A DNA stretch of 11,388 nt from the NCBI GenBank assembly GCA_964501525.1, contig CAZCSI010000016.1:1-11388 (forward strand), read 5' to 3'. Of the stretch, positions 5,763 through 11,388 are shown piece by piece; the first letter of the stretch is position 1; every line of letters starts with the position of its first letter. Origin of the DNA: CAYLVJ01 sp964501525. Its GTDB lineage: Bacteria > Patescibacteriota > Minisyncoccia > Minisyncoccales > CAYTKG01. The notes below the pieces were generated by a model. That model searched no databases and was not told the origin of the DNA. It saw only the letters and a list, made by a program, of their open reading frames with translations. Both the position numbers and the translations under genes were made by a program.

Positions 5763-7458
5763 AATCTTATTTTTTGTCTTTCTGCTTTTCTTGACGCTTA
5801 CTCCATCTTTGTTTAAAATTCACGCTCAAGAAGCAGTTCTTTTTGTCTACCCCTCAAGCAATATGTATCAAGTAGGAGACAGGTTTTCTGTTTCTATACG
5901 AATAAACAGCGATTCAGTAGGGGTTAATGCTGTTGATGGAAGCCTGAGTTTTGATCAAGACAAGCTTGAGGTGGTCGGGATTTCAAAGTCAGGCTCTATT
6001 TTCAATTTATGGCTGGAAGAACCAAGCTTCTCAAACACAAGAGGCACTATCTCTTTTGGCGGAGGGAAACCAAGCCCGGGCTACTCAGGAAGCTCAGGAA
6101 AAATCATTTCTATAACCCTCAAGGGCAAGGCTCCAGGCCATGCCTCTTTAAATTTCACGTCAGGGTCTGCTTTAGCAGACGATGGGATGGGAACCAATGT
6201 TTTATCCCAAATGAGAGGAGCGGAGTTTACTTTTAGCCAGGAAGAGGCGCCTCCTGCGGTAGAAACGCCTCCCGAGCCGGCTGATACGGGTCTTTCAGCT
6301 CCTTTAATCAGTTCTCCTACTCATCCTGACCCTGAGGCCTGGTATGATGATAGCAGCCCTGTTTTTAGATGGGAGGTTCCTTCCGGAGTTACCGGCACCA
6401 GGCTTTTGGTAAGCCGCGAGATCCCGGATACGCCTACTGTTTTCTACGGAGAGCCTATTTCAGAAAGAAAACTAGAGGAACTTGAAGACGGCACCTGGTA
6501 TTTTTATGTACAGCTTAGAAGCCAGTACGGCTGGAGCGAGACCTCTCATTTCAAGTTTAATATTGACACTGAGCCTCCTGAGCCTTTTGAGATTAATATT
6601 AAGGAAGGGTCAGAAACCACCCATCCGCAGCCCACCCTGATCCTTGATGTGCCTGATGAAGCCTCAGGCGTTGATCTTTACAAAATTAAGATTGGGCAGC
6701 TTCCTCTTTTAGAAACAGATAAAAAAGAGTTTCAGGTGCCTGAACTGGGTATAGGAAGCCACACAATAATTGTAAAGGCAATAGATAAGGCTGGGAACTC
6801 CATGATAGGCATGAGAGAGATTAAGATTCTTCCTATTGAAAGGCCTACTATTACCTTCTGCCCAGAAGAAATCATATCAGGCTCTCTTCTTGTGGTAAGA
6901 GGAACAGGGCTTGCTGAAGCCGAGATAGAGATAGGAGTTGAAGAAACCAGCACAGAAGCTTCTGATCTAGCCACTACAAAGGCTGACAAGGCAGGAAACT
7001 GGACTTATATTCATCCTTTAAAGCTTAAAAGAGGAGTTTACAAGGTAAGAGCAAGAACTATTGATAAAAACGGGGCTAAAAGCCTTGCTGAAGAAAAAAC
7101 AGTAATTGTTTCTCCACCTGTCTTTTTAAAAGTAGGGGAGAGGGCGATCAGTTACCTTTCAGTGCTGGTTGTTCTTGCTTCACTTCTAGCTCTTCTTTCT
7201 TTTATCTTTATGCTTGGTATAAAAAGATTTAAAAACTGGAGAAGAGAAATTAGAAGAGAAACCGAAGAAGTAGAAGAAAGCGTGGTCAATTCTTTTATAA
7301 ATCTAGCAAAGAAAGTAGATAGAGAGATAAGGCTTCTTGACAAAAAAGAGGAGCTCAGCGATCAGGAAAAAAAGATAAGAGATTCTTTAAAAACCGCTTT
7401 GGAAGAATCAGAGGGAAAAATACGTAAGGAGATTGAAGATATTAAAAAAGAAACCTAG
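5743..7458 (+). CDS. Large membrane-anchored cohesin protein with three further beta-sandwich-like domains and a cytoplasmic coiled coil
   Basis: 571 residues. A signal peptide ends near KIHA (25-28). Residues 32-164 are a cohesin: QVGDRFSVSIRI, a V-N-A-V-D-G-S-L-S-F strand (61-70), GTISFGGG (101-108) and ADDGMGT...GAEFTF at the end. Residues 166-184 are a Pro/Glu-rich linker. Residues 186-274 form an Fn3-like module with SPTHPDPEAWY...SPVFRW and DGTWYFYVQ. Residues 277-360 (PPEPFEI ... VKAIDKAGN) match the Ig domain of the preceding cohesin protein, and residues 363-452 are another Ig-like domain. A transmembrane helix at 470-493 is followed by a Lys/Arg/Glu-rich helix (about 494-571) with coiled-coil character, placed in the cytoplasm. 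The start overlaps the previous gene by 20 nt; a later start would lose the signal peptide. A dockerin scaffold role is inferred from the adjacent dockerin gene. The cytoplasmic coil is unlike a simple anchor. Confidence 0.88.
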   Translation: MRLEKNKILFFVFLLFLTLTPSLFKIHAQEAVLFVYPSSNMYQVGDRFSVSIRINSDSVGVNAVDGSLSFDQDKLEVVGISKSGSIFNLWLEEPSFSNTRGTISFGGGKPSPGYSGSSGKIISITLKGKAPGHASLNFTSGSALADDGMGTNVLSQMRGAEFTFSQEEAPPAVETPPEPADTGLSAPLISSPTHPDPEAWYDDSSPVFRWEVPSGVTGTRLLVSREIPDTPTVFYGEPISERKLEELEDGTWYFYVQLRSQYGWSETSHFKFNIDTEPPEPFEINIKEGSETTHPQPTLILDVPDEASGVDLYKIKIGQLPLLETDKKEFQVPELGIGSHTIIVKAIDKAGNSMIGMREIKILPIERPTITFCPEEIISGSLLVVRGTGLAEAEIEIGVEETSTEASDLATTKADKAGNWTYIHPLKLKRGVYKVRARTIDKNGAKSLAEEKTVIVSPPVFLKVGERAISYLSVLVVLASLLALLSFIFMLGIKRFKNWRREIRRETEEVEESVVNSFINLAKKVDREIRLLDKKEELSDQEKKIRDSLKTALEESEGKIRKEIEDIKKET

Positions 7459-7487
7459 TCAGTTGCTAGGACAAGGGTAGGACAAAC

Positions 7488-7518
7488 AAAACACAGGGGC
7501 CTGTCACCCCTGTGTTTT
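7488..7518. terminator. Bidirectional rho-independent terminator
   Basis: A perfect 12-bp stem (7488-7499 with 7507-7518) encloses a 7-nt loop. On the plus strand the stem ends in TTTT; on the minus strand it ends in TTTT followed by GTTTG, so it can stop transcription both ways. It lies between the convergent surface-gene cluster and the rpmB/tRNA-Pro unit, where such an element is expected. Confidence 0.88.
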
Positions 7519-7543
7519 ACGTTATTGGACCTTATTTAAGCTG

Positions 7544-7615
7544 TCGGGCTGCCGAGAATTGAACTCGGATCACAGGACCCCCAGCCCTGCATAATAACCA
7601 TTATACTACAGCCCG
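7544..7615 (-). tRNA. tRNA-Pro (anticodon GGG)
   Basis: The minus strand folds into a full cloverleaf of 72 nt. The acceptor is CGGGCTG/CAGCCCG (7 bp) with U8-A9. The D stem is GTAT/TTAT with a weak last pair and an AATGGTTA loop. The anticodon stem is CAGGG/TCCTG (one G-U) with loop CTGGGGG, so the anticodon is GGG at 7580-7582, reading CCC and possibly CCU. The variable loop has 4 nt and the T arm is CCGAG-TTCAATT-CTCGG. C1-G72 and discriminator A73 are the bacterial tRNA-Pro identity elements, and G37 is present. The genome does not encode the full CCA (A73 is followed by CAG), so it must be added. The 5' end is 19 nt after the rpmB stop, which suggests processing from a joint transcript. 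Confidence 0.93.
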
Positions 7616-7634
7616 CGCTTTCTATTCAGTTTCT

Positions 7635-7859
7635 TTATTTAGCCTCTTTAAACATTGTTTTTCTGCACTTGGAGCACATCAAAACACTCTGGCCGGCATA
7701 CTCCCGATACTGCTCCCGCCTTATTTCATCCGGCACCAACGCCTTTTGAAGGTTTGGTTTCTGCCTTCTTTTTGTGGTAGGGTTGTACTTGCCGCGCAGT
7801 TTTTTCCTGCGGTTGACAAGCATACTTTTTTTACCGCAGATTGTACATTCTCTTGGCAT
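7635..7859 (-). CDS. rpmB: 50S ribosomal protein L28 (bL28), zinc-ribbon form
   Basis: 74 residues, normal for the family. The N-terminus (MPRECTICGKK) and the central NPTTKRRQKPNLQ segment match the conserved L28 core, where TKRR.xPNL is typical. C5/C8 and C62/C65 make a CxxC...CxxC pair, the metal-binding (C+) form of L28. The protein belongs to the large subunit near the E site. It is transcribed leftward, with tRNA-Pro 19 nt downstream and the terminator after that. No Shine-Dalgarno sequence is found before the ATG. Identification rests on sequence motifs and size. Confidence 0.93.
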   Translation of the reverse strand: MPRECTICGKKSMLVNRRKKLRGKYNPTTKRRQKPNLQKALVPDEIRREQYREYAGQSVLMCSKCRKTMFKEAK

Positions 7860-7892
7860 AGTTTAAAAGTTATACGGTTGATTTAAAAAATT

Positions 7893-7921
7893 ATTTTAAA
7901 GAATATTAGAAAATTATTCAA
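7893..7921 (-). promoter_or_regulatory. Candidate sigma-70-type promoter for rpmB-tRNA-Pro
   Basis: On the minus strand TTGAAT (7921-7916) and TAAAAT (7898-7893) are separated by exactly 17 bp. Transcription would begin near 7886 and give a leader of about 27 nt before the rpmB ATG. A second possible -10, TATAAC (7874-7869), lies closer to the start and would make the mRNA almost leaderless. Confidence 0.45.
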
Positions 7922-7934
7922 CTGATGCTATAAT
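7906..7934 (+). promoter_or_regulatory. Extended -10 promoter of the M50 protease gene
   Basis: TGC-TATAAT (7926-7934) is a perfect extended -10. A weak -35 (TTAGAA, 7906-7911) is 17 bp upstream. The expected start point, 7941-7944, coincides with the ATG at 7944, so the transcript should have almost no 5' leader. Confidence 0.6.
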
Positions 7935-7943
7935 TAGATTAAT

Positions 7944-8567
7944 ATGATTTTTACGTTGTTGTCAATCTTTATCCTGCTTTTTTCAGTATCTCTGCACGAG
8001 GCAGCCCATGGATGGGTTGCTTACAAAATGGGGGACCCGACCCCGAAATACGCCGGCAGGATCAGTTTAAACCCCATCAGGCACCTTGATTTAATGGGCT
8101 CTTTGATAGTGCCCGGATTTATGCTTCTCTTATCTCTCCGCACCGGAGTCAGAGTCCCTGTTTTCGGCTGGGCCAAACCGGTGCCCATCAACCCTCATAA
8201 TTTCAGAAACAGAAGCAGGGGAGAGCTGTTGTCAGCTTTAGCCGGGCCTCTGTCCAATATTTCTCTGGGAGTTATAGGGGGGTTGGCCGCCCGGTTGACT
8301 CCGATAGATTCTTTGGGGTTTTACCTTGCTGCCGCTTTGTCCCTGACCAACTTCTCCCTGGCTGTTTTTAACCTGATACCCATCCCTCCTTTGGACGGCT
8401 CGCATATTCTGCTTAATCTCTGGCCCGGGGAAAGGTGGAAAATAGAGGGTTTTTTAAAGGCCTACGGACCCGTATTTTTTATCATCTTTATTTTCTTTGG
8501 AATAAATCTCATAGCCCCCATCGTGTATCGAATGTTTTATCTGACAGCAGGAACAGGAATTCCTTAA
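7944..8567 (+). CDS. Site-2 protease family (peptidase M50) integral membrane metalloprotease, minimal form
   Basis: 207 residues, nearly all hydrophobic segments. The zinc-binding HExxH is H18-E19-A20-A21-H22 in the first transmembrane helix. The third-ligand motif N..P.PPLDG is at 143-152, with D151 as the expected metal ligand. G38-R39-I40-S41-L42-N43-P44 and A100-G101-P102-L103-S104-N105 are also family hallmarks. No PDZ or CBS domain is present, which places it with the short S2P-like group rather than RseP. It presumably cleaves membrane-embedded substrates within the bilayer; the substrate is unknown. ATG 7944 is the first possible start, because a TAG in the same frame lies at 7935-7937 and a start after it would lose HExxH. 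It is read as leaderless. It precedes the str operon, which has its own candidate promoter. Confidence 0.92.
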   Translation: MIFTLLSIFILLFSVSLHEAAHGWVAYKMGDPTPKYAGRISLNPIRHLDLMGSLIVPGFMLLLSLRTGVRVPVFGWAKPVPINPHNFRNRSRGELLSALAGPLSNISLGVIGGLAARLTPIDSLGFYLAAALSLTNFSLAVFNLIPIPPLDGSHILLNLWPGERWKIEGFLKAYGPVFFIIFIFFGINLIAPIVYRMFYLTAGTGIP

Positions 8568-8574
8568 AAAGCTA

Positions 8575-8603
8575 TTGACAGAGGTTTATTATTTTGTTAA
8601 GTT
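8575..8603 (+). promoter_or_regulatory. Candidate str operon promoter
   Basis: A perfect -35 TTGACA (8575-8580) is followed 17 bp later by TAAGTT (8598-8603). That is a poor -10 but carries an extended TGT just upstream (8595-8597). Transcription would begin near 8610 and leave a leader of about 43 nt before rpsL. The -35 is strong; the -10 is the weak point. Confidence 0.45.
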
Positions 8604-8608
8604 TGTAA

Positions 8609-8625
8609 AGAGCGCTTAGCGCTTT
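8609..8625 (+). promoter_or_regulatory. Tandem heptamer / hairpin in the rpsL leader
   Basis: AGCGCTT occurs twice in tandem (8611-8617, 8618-8624). The same bases form a stem, AGCGC/GCGCT around TTA, extended by a G-U and an A-U pair. It sits at the predicted 5' end of the str mRNA. It may be a leader hairpin for ribosomal-protein control, an mRNA-stabilising 5' hairpin, or a DNA operator; the sequence alone does not decide. Confidence 0.4.
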
Positions 8626-8652
8626 AGTTTATCTTTTTAAACCAGTTAGATA

Positions 8653-9066
8653 ATGCCGACCATAAACCAATTAGTCAGAAAAGGAAGGAAGCCGAAGAAA
8701 AAGAAAGACAAAACTCCGGCCCTTTCTCTTCGTTATAACGCTTTGAAGAACAGATACGTGGACTCTGATGCTCCTATGAAAAAAGGTGTAGTGACCAAGG
8801 TTTTTACCATTGCGCCTAAAAAACCTAACTCGGCTCTGAGAAAGGTGGCCAAGGTTAAACTGACCAACGGCATGGAGGTCACCGCCTATATCCCGGGAGA
8901 AGGACACAACTTACAGGAACACTCCGAGGTGCTGATAAGAGGGGGCAACGTACAGGACCTGATCGGAATTCGTTATTACGTGGTAAGAGGGGTTATGGGA
9001 GCGGAGGGGGTTGAAGGAAGAAGCTCCAGCAGGTCCAAATACGGCTCTAAGAAACCAAACTCTTAA
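8653..9066 (+). CDS. rpsL: 30S ribosomal protein S12 (uS12)
   Basis: 137 residues; the MPTINQLVRKG start and the APKKPNSALRK (54-64), LTNG.EVTAYIPGEGHNLQEHS (70-91) and RSKYG blocks are diagnostic. S12 sits at the decoding centre of the 30S subunit and affects accuracy. It is 13 residues longer than the E. coli protein because of an insertion at about 25-37, a length shared with Gram-positive S12. The loop that reads K-D-L-P in most bacteria reads Q101-D102-L103-I104 here, so the Lys and the Pro tied to streptomycin response are replaced, while the Asp modified by RimO in E. coli is kept. There is no Shine-Dalgarno sequence before the ATG. It is the first gene of the str operon and is followed by rpsG after 1 nt. 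Confidence 0.97.
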   Translation: MPTINQLVRKGRKPKKKKDKTPALSLRYNALKNRYVDSDAPMKKGVVTKVFTIAPKKPNSALRKVAKVKLTNGMEVTAYIPGEGHNLQEHSEVLIRGGNVQDLIGIRYYVVRGVMGAEGVEGRSSSRSKYGSKKPNS

Positions 9067-9067
9067 T

Positions 9068-9538
9068 ATGGCCAGGTATAAGATAAAAAGAAAAGAGGTG
9101 ATGCCCGACCCCAGGTTTGAAAGCAAACAAGTTGCCAAGTTTATTAATCATGTCATGCAAAAGGGGAAAAAGAGAACCGCCCGGAAGATTGTTTACAAAG
9201 CCTTGAAAGAGATAGAAAAAAAGAAAAAAGAGGAGGCCCCGATCGATGTTTTCGAAAGAGCTATTCATAATGTTAAGCCAAGCATGGAGGTACGCTCCAA
9301 AAGAGTAGGAGGAGCCAACTATCAGGTTCCTTACAGGGTGCCGGAAGAGAGGGGCATCACTTTGGCTATGCGCTGGATAATAAAAGCGGCCCGGCGCAAA
9401 AAAGGAACATCTATGTACAAAAAATTAGCTGAGGAGTTGATACTTGCCTCTGAAAGCAAAGGCGAAGCAATGCGGAAAAGATTTAATGTGCACCGTATGG
9501 CTCAGGCCAACAGAGCGTTTGCATACCTAGCAAGATAA
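9068..9538 (+). CDS. rpsG: 30S ribosomal protein S7 (uS7)
   Basis: 156 residues, the usual bacterial length, starting MARYKIKRKEVMPDPRFES. The conserved core at about 74-94 includes KPSMEVRSKRVGGANYQVP, and KGEAMRKRFNVHRMAQANRAF forms the C-terminal RNA-binding helix. S7 nucleates assembly of the 30S head and contacts the E site. The ATG at 9068 is chosen over a TTG at 9011 because it gives the conserved N-terminus and does not run into rpsL. Only one base separates it from the rpsL stop, so the long S12-S7 spacer that carries the S7 operator in E. coli is absent. Translation is probably coupled to rpsL. Confidence 0.97.
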   Translation: MARYKIKRKEVMPDPRFESKQVAKFINHVMQKGKKRTARKIVYKALKEIEKKKKEEAPIDVFERAIHNVKPSMEVRSKRVGGANYQVPYRVPEERGITLAMRWIIKAARRKKGTSMYKKLAEELILASESKGEAMRKRFNVHRMAQANRAFAYLAR

Positions 9539-9542
9539 GGAC

Positions 9543-11388
9543 ATGCCAAGAGAATACCCAATTGAAAGAACCAAGGATATAGGCATTATTGCTCATATAG
9601 ACGCCGGTAAAACTACTACTACCGAGCGTGTTTTATTTTACACGGGAATCGCACACAAGATCGGAGAGGTTCATGACGGAGAGGCAATAATGGATTGGAT
9701 GGAGCAGGAAAGAGAGAGGGGAATTACAATCTCCGCCGCTGCCACCACCTGCTACTGGACTCCCCGGGACAAAGAAGACAAAAAACAAAATAAGTACAAA
9801 ATAAATATCATTGACACCCCCGGACACATTGATTTTACAGCTGAAGTACAGCGCTCTCTGCGCGTCCTGGACGGAGCGGTGGTTGTTTTCGACGGAGTGG
9901 CCGGAGTGGAGCCTCAGTCAGAAACGGTGTGGAGGCAGGCAGACCAGTATTCGGTGCCCCGTATATGCTTTATCAATAAAATGGACAAAGTGGGGGCTGA
10001 TTTTGAAAAAAGCGTGGATTCTATTGTCCAAAAACTGGGGGCCAACCCGGTCGCTATGCAGATTCCTGTCGGCAGAGAAAAGAACTTAAAGGGGACAATC
10101 GACCTTTTAACCATGAAAGCCCTGGAGTTTGATGGAGAATGGGGCCAGATAGTCAAGGAAAAAGAAATCCCGGAACCGTTAAAGGCGGAGGCGGAGGCAA
10201 AACGGAAAGAAATGATCGAGAAAATAGTGGCTGAAGACCAAACTCTTTTGGAAAAATACCTGGATGGAGAAGAGGTTGAAATCGATGACCTGCGCTCCGT
10301 TCTCAAAAAAGCGGTTTTAAAAAACAAGTTAGTGCCTGTATTCTGCGGTTCAGCTCTTAAAAATCAAGGTGTACAACCTCTGCTTGACGCCGTATGCTAC
10401 TACCTTCCGTCCCCTTCCGACCTCCCGCCGGTTCAAGGAGAAGACCCTAAAACAGGAGAGATAATTACAAGAAAGCCTTCGGACCAAGAACCTTTTACCG
10501 CGCTTGCTTTCAAGATAGCCAATGACCCTTATGTGGGCACCCTTACCTATTTCCGGGTTTACAGCGGACAGCTGGACAAAAGAACCACAATCCTGAACGC
10601 TACCAGCGGAGAAAAAGAAAGGGTGGGCCGGCTGATAAGAATGCACTCCAATGAAAGAAGCGAGATAGAAGAGGTGTTTGCCGGAGACATTGCCGCCACC
10701 GTCGGCCTCAAGTCAACCTCCACCGGAGACACTCTCTGCAGCCCTGAACATCCCATTCTTCTGGAAAAAGCTGAATTCCCGGATCCGGTTATCTCAGCCA
10801 GAATTGAACCTAAAACAAGAGAGGACAGGGATAAGATGGGAAAAGCCCTGACCCGGCTGGGAAGAGAGGACCCAACCTTGGAGATAAAGCAGAACAAAGA
10901 GACAGGCGATACTGTGCTTTCCGGTATGGGCGAACTGCATCTCGAGATTATAGTCGACAGAATGAAAAGAGAGTTCGGAGCCGAGGTCAGAATGGGAAAG
11001 CCGCAGGTAGCTTATAAAGAAACTGTTACCGCTACGGCTGAAACCCGCACCCAATATGTTAAGCAGACCGGGGGCCGGGGCCAGTACGCTGATGTGGAGA
11101 TAAGGGTAGAGCCGGCGCCGAGAGGAGAAGGGTTTGAGTTTTTAAATGAGATTAAGGAAGGTGTTATTCCAAGAGAGTTTATCCCTGCCGTAGAAAAAGG
11201 AGTTAAAAAAGCTATGAACAAAGGTGTTGTGGCCGGGTACCCCATGGTTGATATGAAAGTAGCTCTTTTTGACGGCTCGTTTCACGAGGTTGACTCTTCT
11301 GACATGTCGTTTGAAATAGCCGGCTCCATGGCGCTTCAGAGAGCGACCAGAGATGCGAGACCGGTTCTTCTTGAGCCCAGCATGAAGT
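9543..11388 (+). CDS. fusA: Translation elongation factor G (3' truncated by window edge)
   Basis: The frame is open from ATG 9543 to the window end: 615 codons of about 700. EF-G is the GTPase that drives translocation on the ribosome and helps recycle it. The G motifs are all present: AHIDAGKTT (17-25), RGITI (59-63), DTPGH (91-95), NKMD (145-148) and GSALK (269-273). Later blocks include the domain II GTLTYFRVYSG stretch, the domain III LSGMGELHLEI motif and the domain IV TGGRGQY (509-515) and GYPMVD motifs. Domain V lies outside the window. AAGGA at 9537-9541, overlapping the rpsG stop, is only 1 nt from the ATG, so it is a poor Shine-Dalgarno. The gene is 4 nt after rpsG in the standard rpsL-rpsG-fusA order. 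No frameshift or missing motif is visible. Confidence 0.97.
   Translation, partial: MPREYPIERTKDIGIIAHIDAGKTTTTERVLFYTGIAHKIGEVHDGEAIMDWMEQERERGITISAAATTCYWTPRDKEDKKQNKYKINIIDTPGHIDFTAEVQRSLRVLDGAVVVFDGVAGVEPQSETVWRQADQYSVPRICFINKMDKVGADFEKSVDSIVQKLGANPVAMQIPVGREKNLKGTIDLLTMKALEFDGEWGQIVKEKEIPEPLKAEAEAKRKEMIEKIVAEDQTLLEKYLDGEEVEIDDLRSVLKKAVLKNKLVPVFCGSALKNQGVQPLLDAVCYYLPSPSDLPPVQGEDPKTGEIITRKPSDQEPFTALAFKIANDPYVGTLTYFRVYSGQLDKRTTILNATSGEKERVGRLIRMHSNERSEIEEVFAGDIAATVGLKSTSTGDTLCSPEHPILLEKAEFPDPVISARIEPKTREDRDKMGKALTRLGREDPTLEIKQNKETGDTVLSGMGELHLEIIVDRMKREFGAEVRMGKPQVAYKETVTATAETRTQYVKQTGGRGQYADVEIRVEPAPRGEGFEFLNEIKEGVIPREFIPAVEKGVKKAMNKGVVAGYPMVDMKVALFDGSFHEVDSSDMSFEIAGSMALQRATRDARPVLLEPSMK

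Noticed and set aside
7454..7470. CCTAG/CTAGG 5-bp inverted repeat at the stop of the large cohesin gene.
   Set aside because: Short, with no T-run after it; the 12-bp hairpin 18 nt downstream is the evident terminator.
8725..8763. The 13-residue insertion in S12 relative to E. coli as a novel feature.
   Set aside because: Gram-positive S12 proteins such as that of B. subtilis carry a similar insertion at the same place and have nearly the same length.
9011..9067. A TTG at 9011 as a longer start for rpsG.
   Set aside because: It lies inside rpsL in another frame; the ATG at 9068 gives the conserved S7 N-terminus and standard length.
9914..11245. Several reverse-strand open frames across the fusA region.
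   Set aside because: They lie opposite an intact EF-G frame with all motifs, have no start signals and no recognisable protein features.
1..11388. Insertion sequence, CRISPR array, or alternative code with TGA read as an amino acid.
   Set aside because: No transposase, terminal repeats or spaced direct repeats were seen. The genes with visible ends stop at TAA or TAG and no internal TGA needs to be read through.

Overview
The window looks like bacterial chromosome, most likely from a Patescibacteria (CPR), Parcubacteria-like genome. The clues are a run of secreted Ig-like, DUF4215-type cysteine-rich, dockerin and cohesin proteins of a kind frequent in that group, a compact rpsL-rpsG-fusA operon beside a short M50 protease, few Shine-Dalgarno sites, and TAA/TAG stops with no TGA read through. 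The taxonomy is inferred from style, not from a search.

Layout. Positions 1-7458 (+ strand) hold six consecutive cell-envelope genes. The first two (1-807, cut by the window edge, and 884-2650) are tandem paralogues: acidic, Ser/Thr/Asp- and Cys-rich secreted proteins sharing a C-terminal module of about 270-290 residues. Next comes a membrane-anchored protein with two beta-sandwich-like regions (2700-3677). A tightly packed trio follows: a secreted dockerin protein with two Cys-rich repeats and a 16-glycine linker (3694-4812), a C-terminally anchored cohesin protein (4812-5762), and a larger anchored cohesin protein with three further beta-sandwich-like domains and a cytoplasmic coiled coil (5743-7458). 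The trio overlaps by 1 and 20 nt. The simplest reading is a self-contained dockerin-cohesin system that docks a secreted protein on the cell surface. No glycoside hydrolase is visible, so it is not an ordinary cellulosome. This is the most interesting part of the window.

Positions 7488-7518 form a perfect hairpin, probably a bidirectional terminator, which separates the surface genes from a convergent minus-strand unit, rpmB (bL28, zinc-ribbon form) followed by tRNA-Pro(GGG). A divergent AT-rich promoter region (7860-7943) drives rpmB to the left and an M50 site-2-type protease (7944-8567) to the right. The protease mRNA is probably leaderless.

Positions 8575-11388 are the str operon: a promoter, a leader with a tandem heptamer/hairpin, rpsL (S12), rpsG (S7) after a 1-nt gap, and fusA (EF-G), which runs off the right edge after 615 codons. 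S12 carries Gln and Ile at two positions that are usually Lys and Pro and that are linked to streptomycin response.

No stretch longer than 300 bases lacks a gene. I saw no insertion sequence, transposase, integrase, CRISPR array or rRNA.
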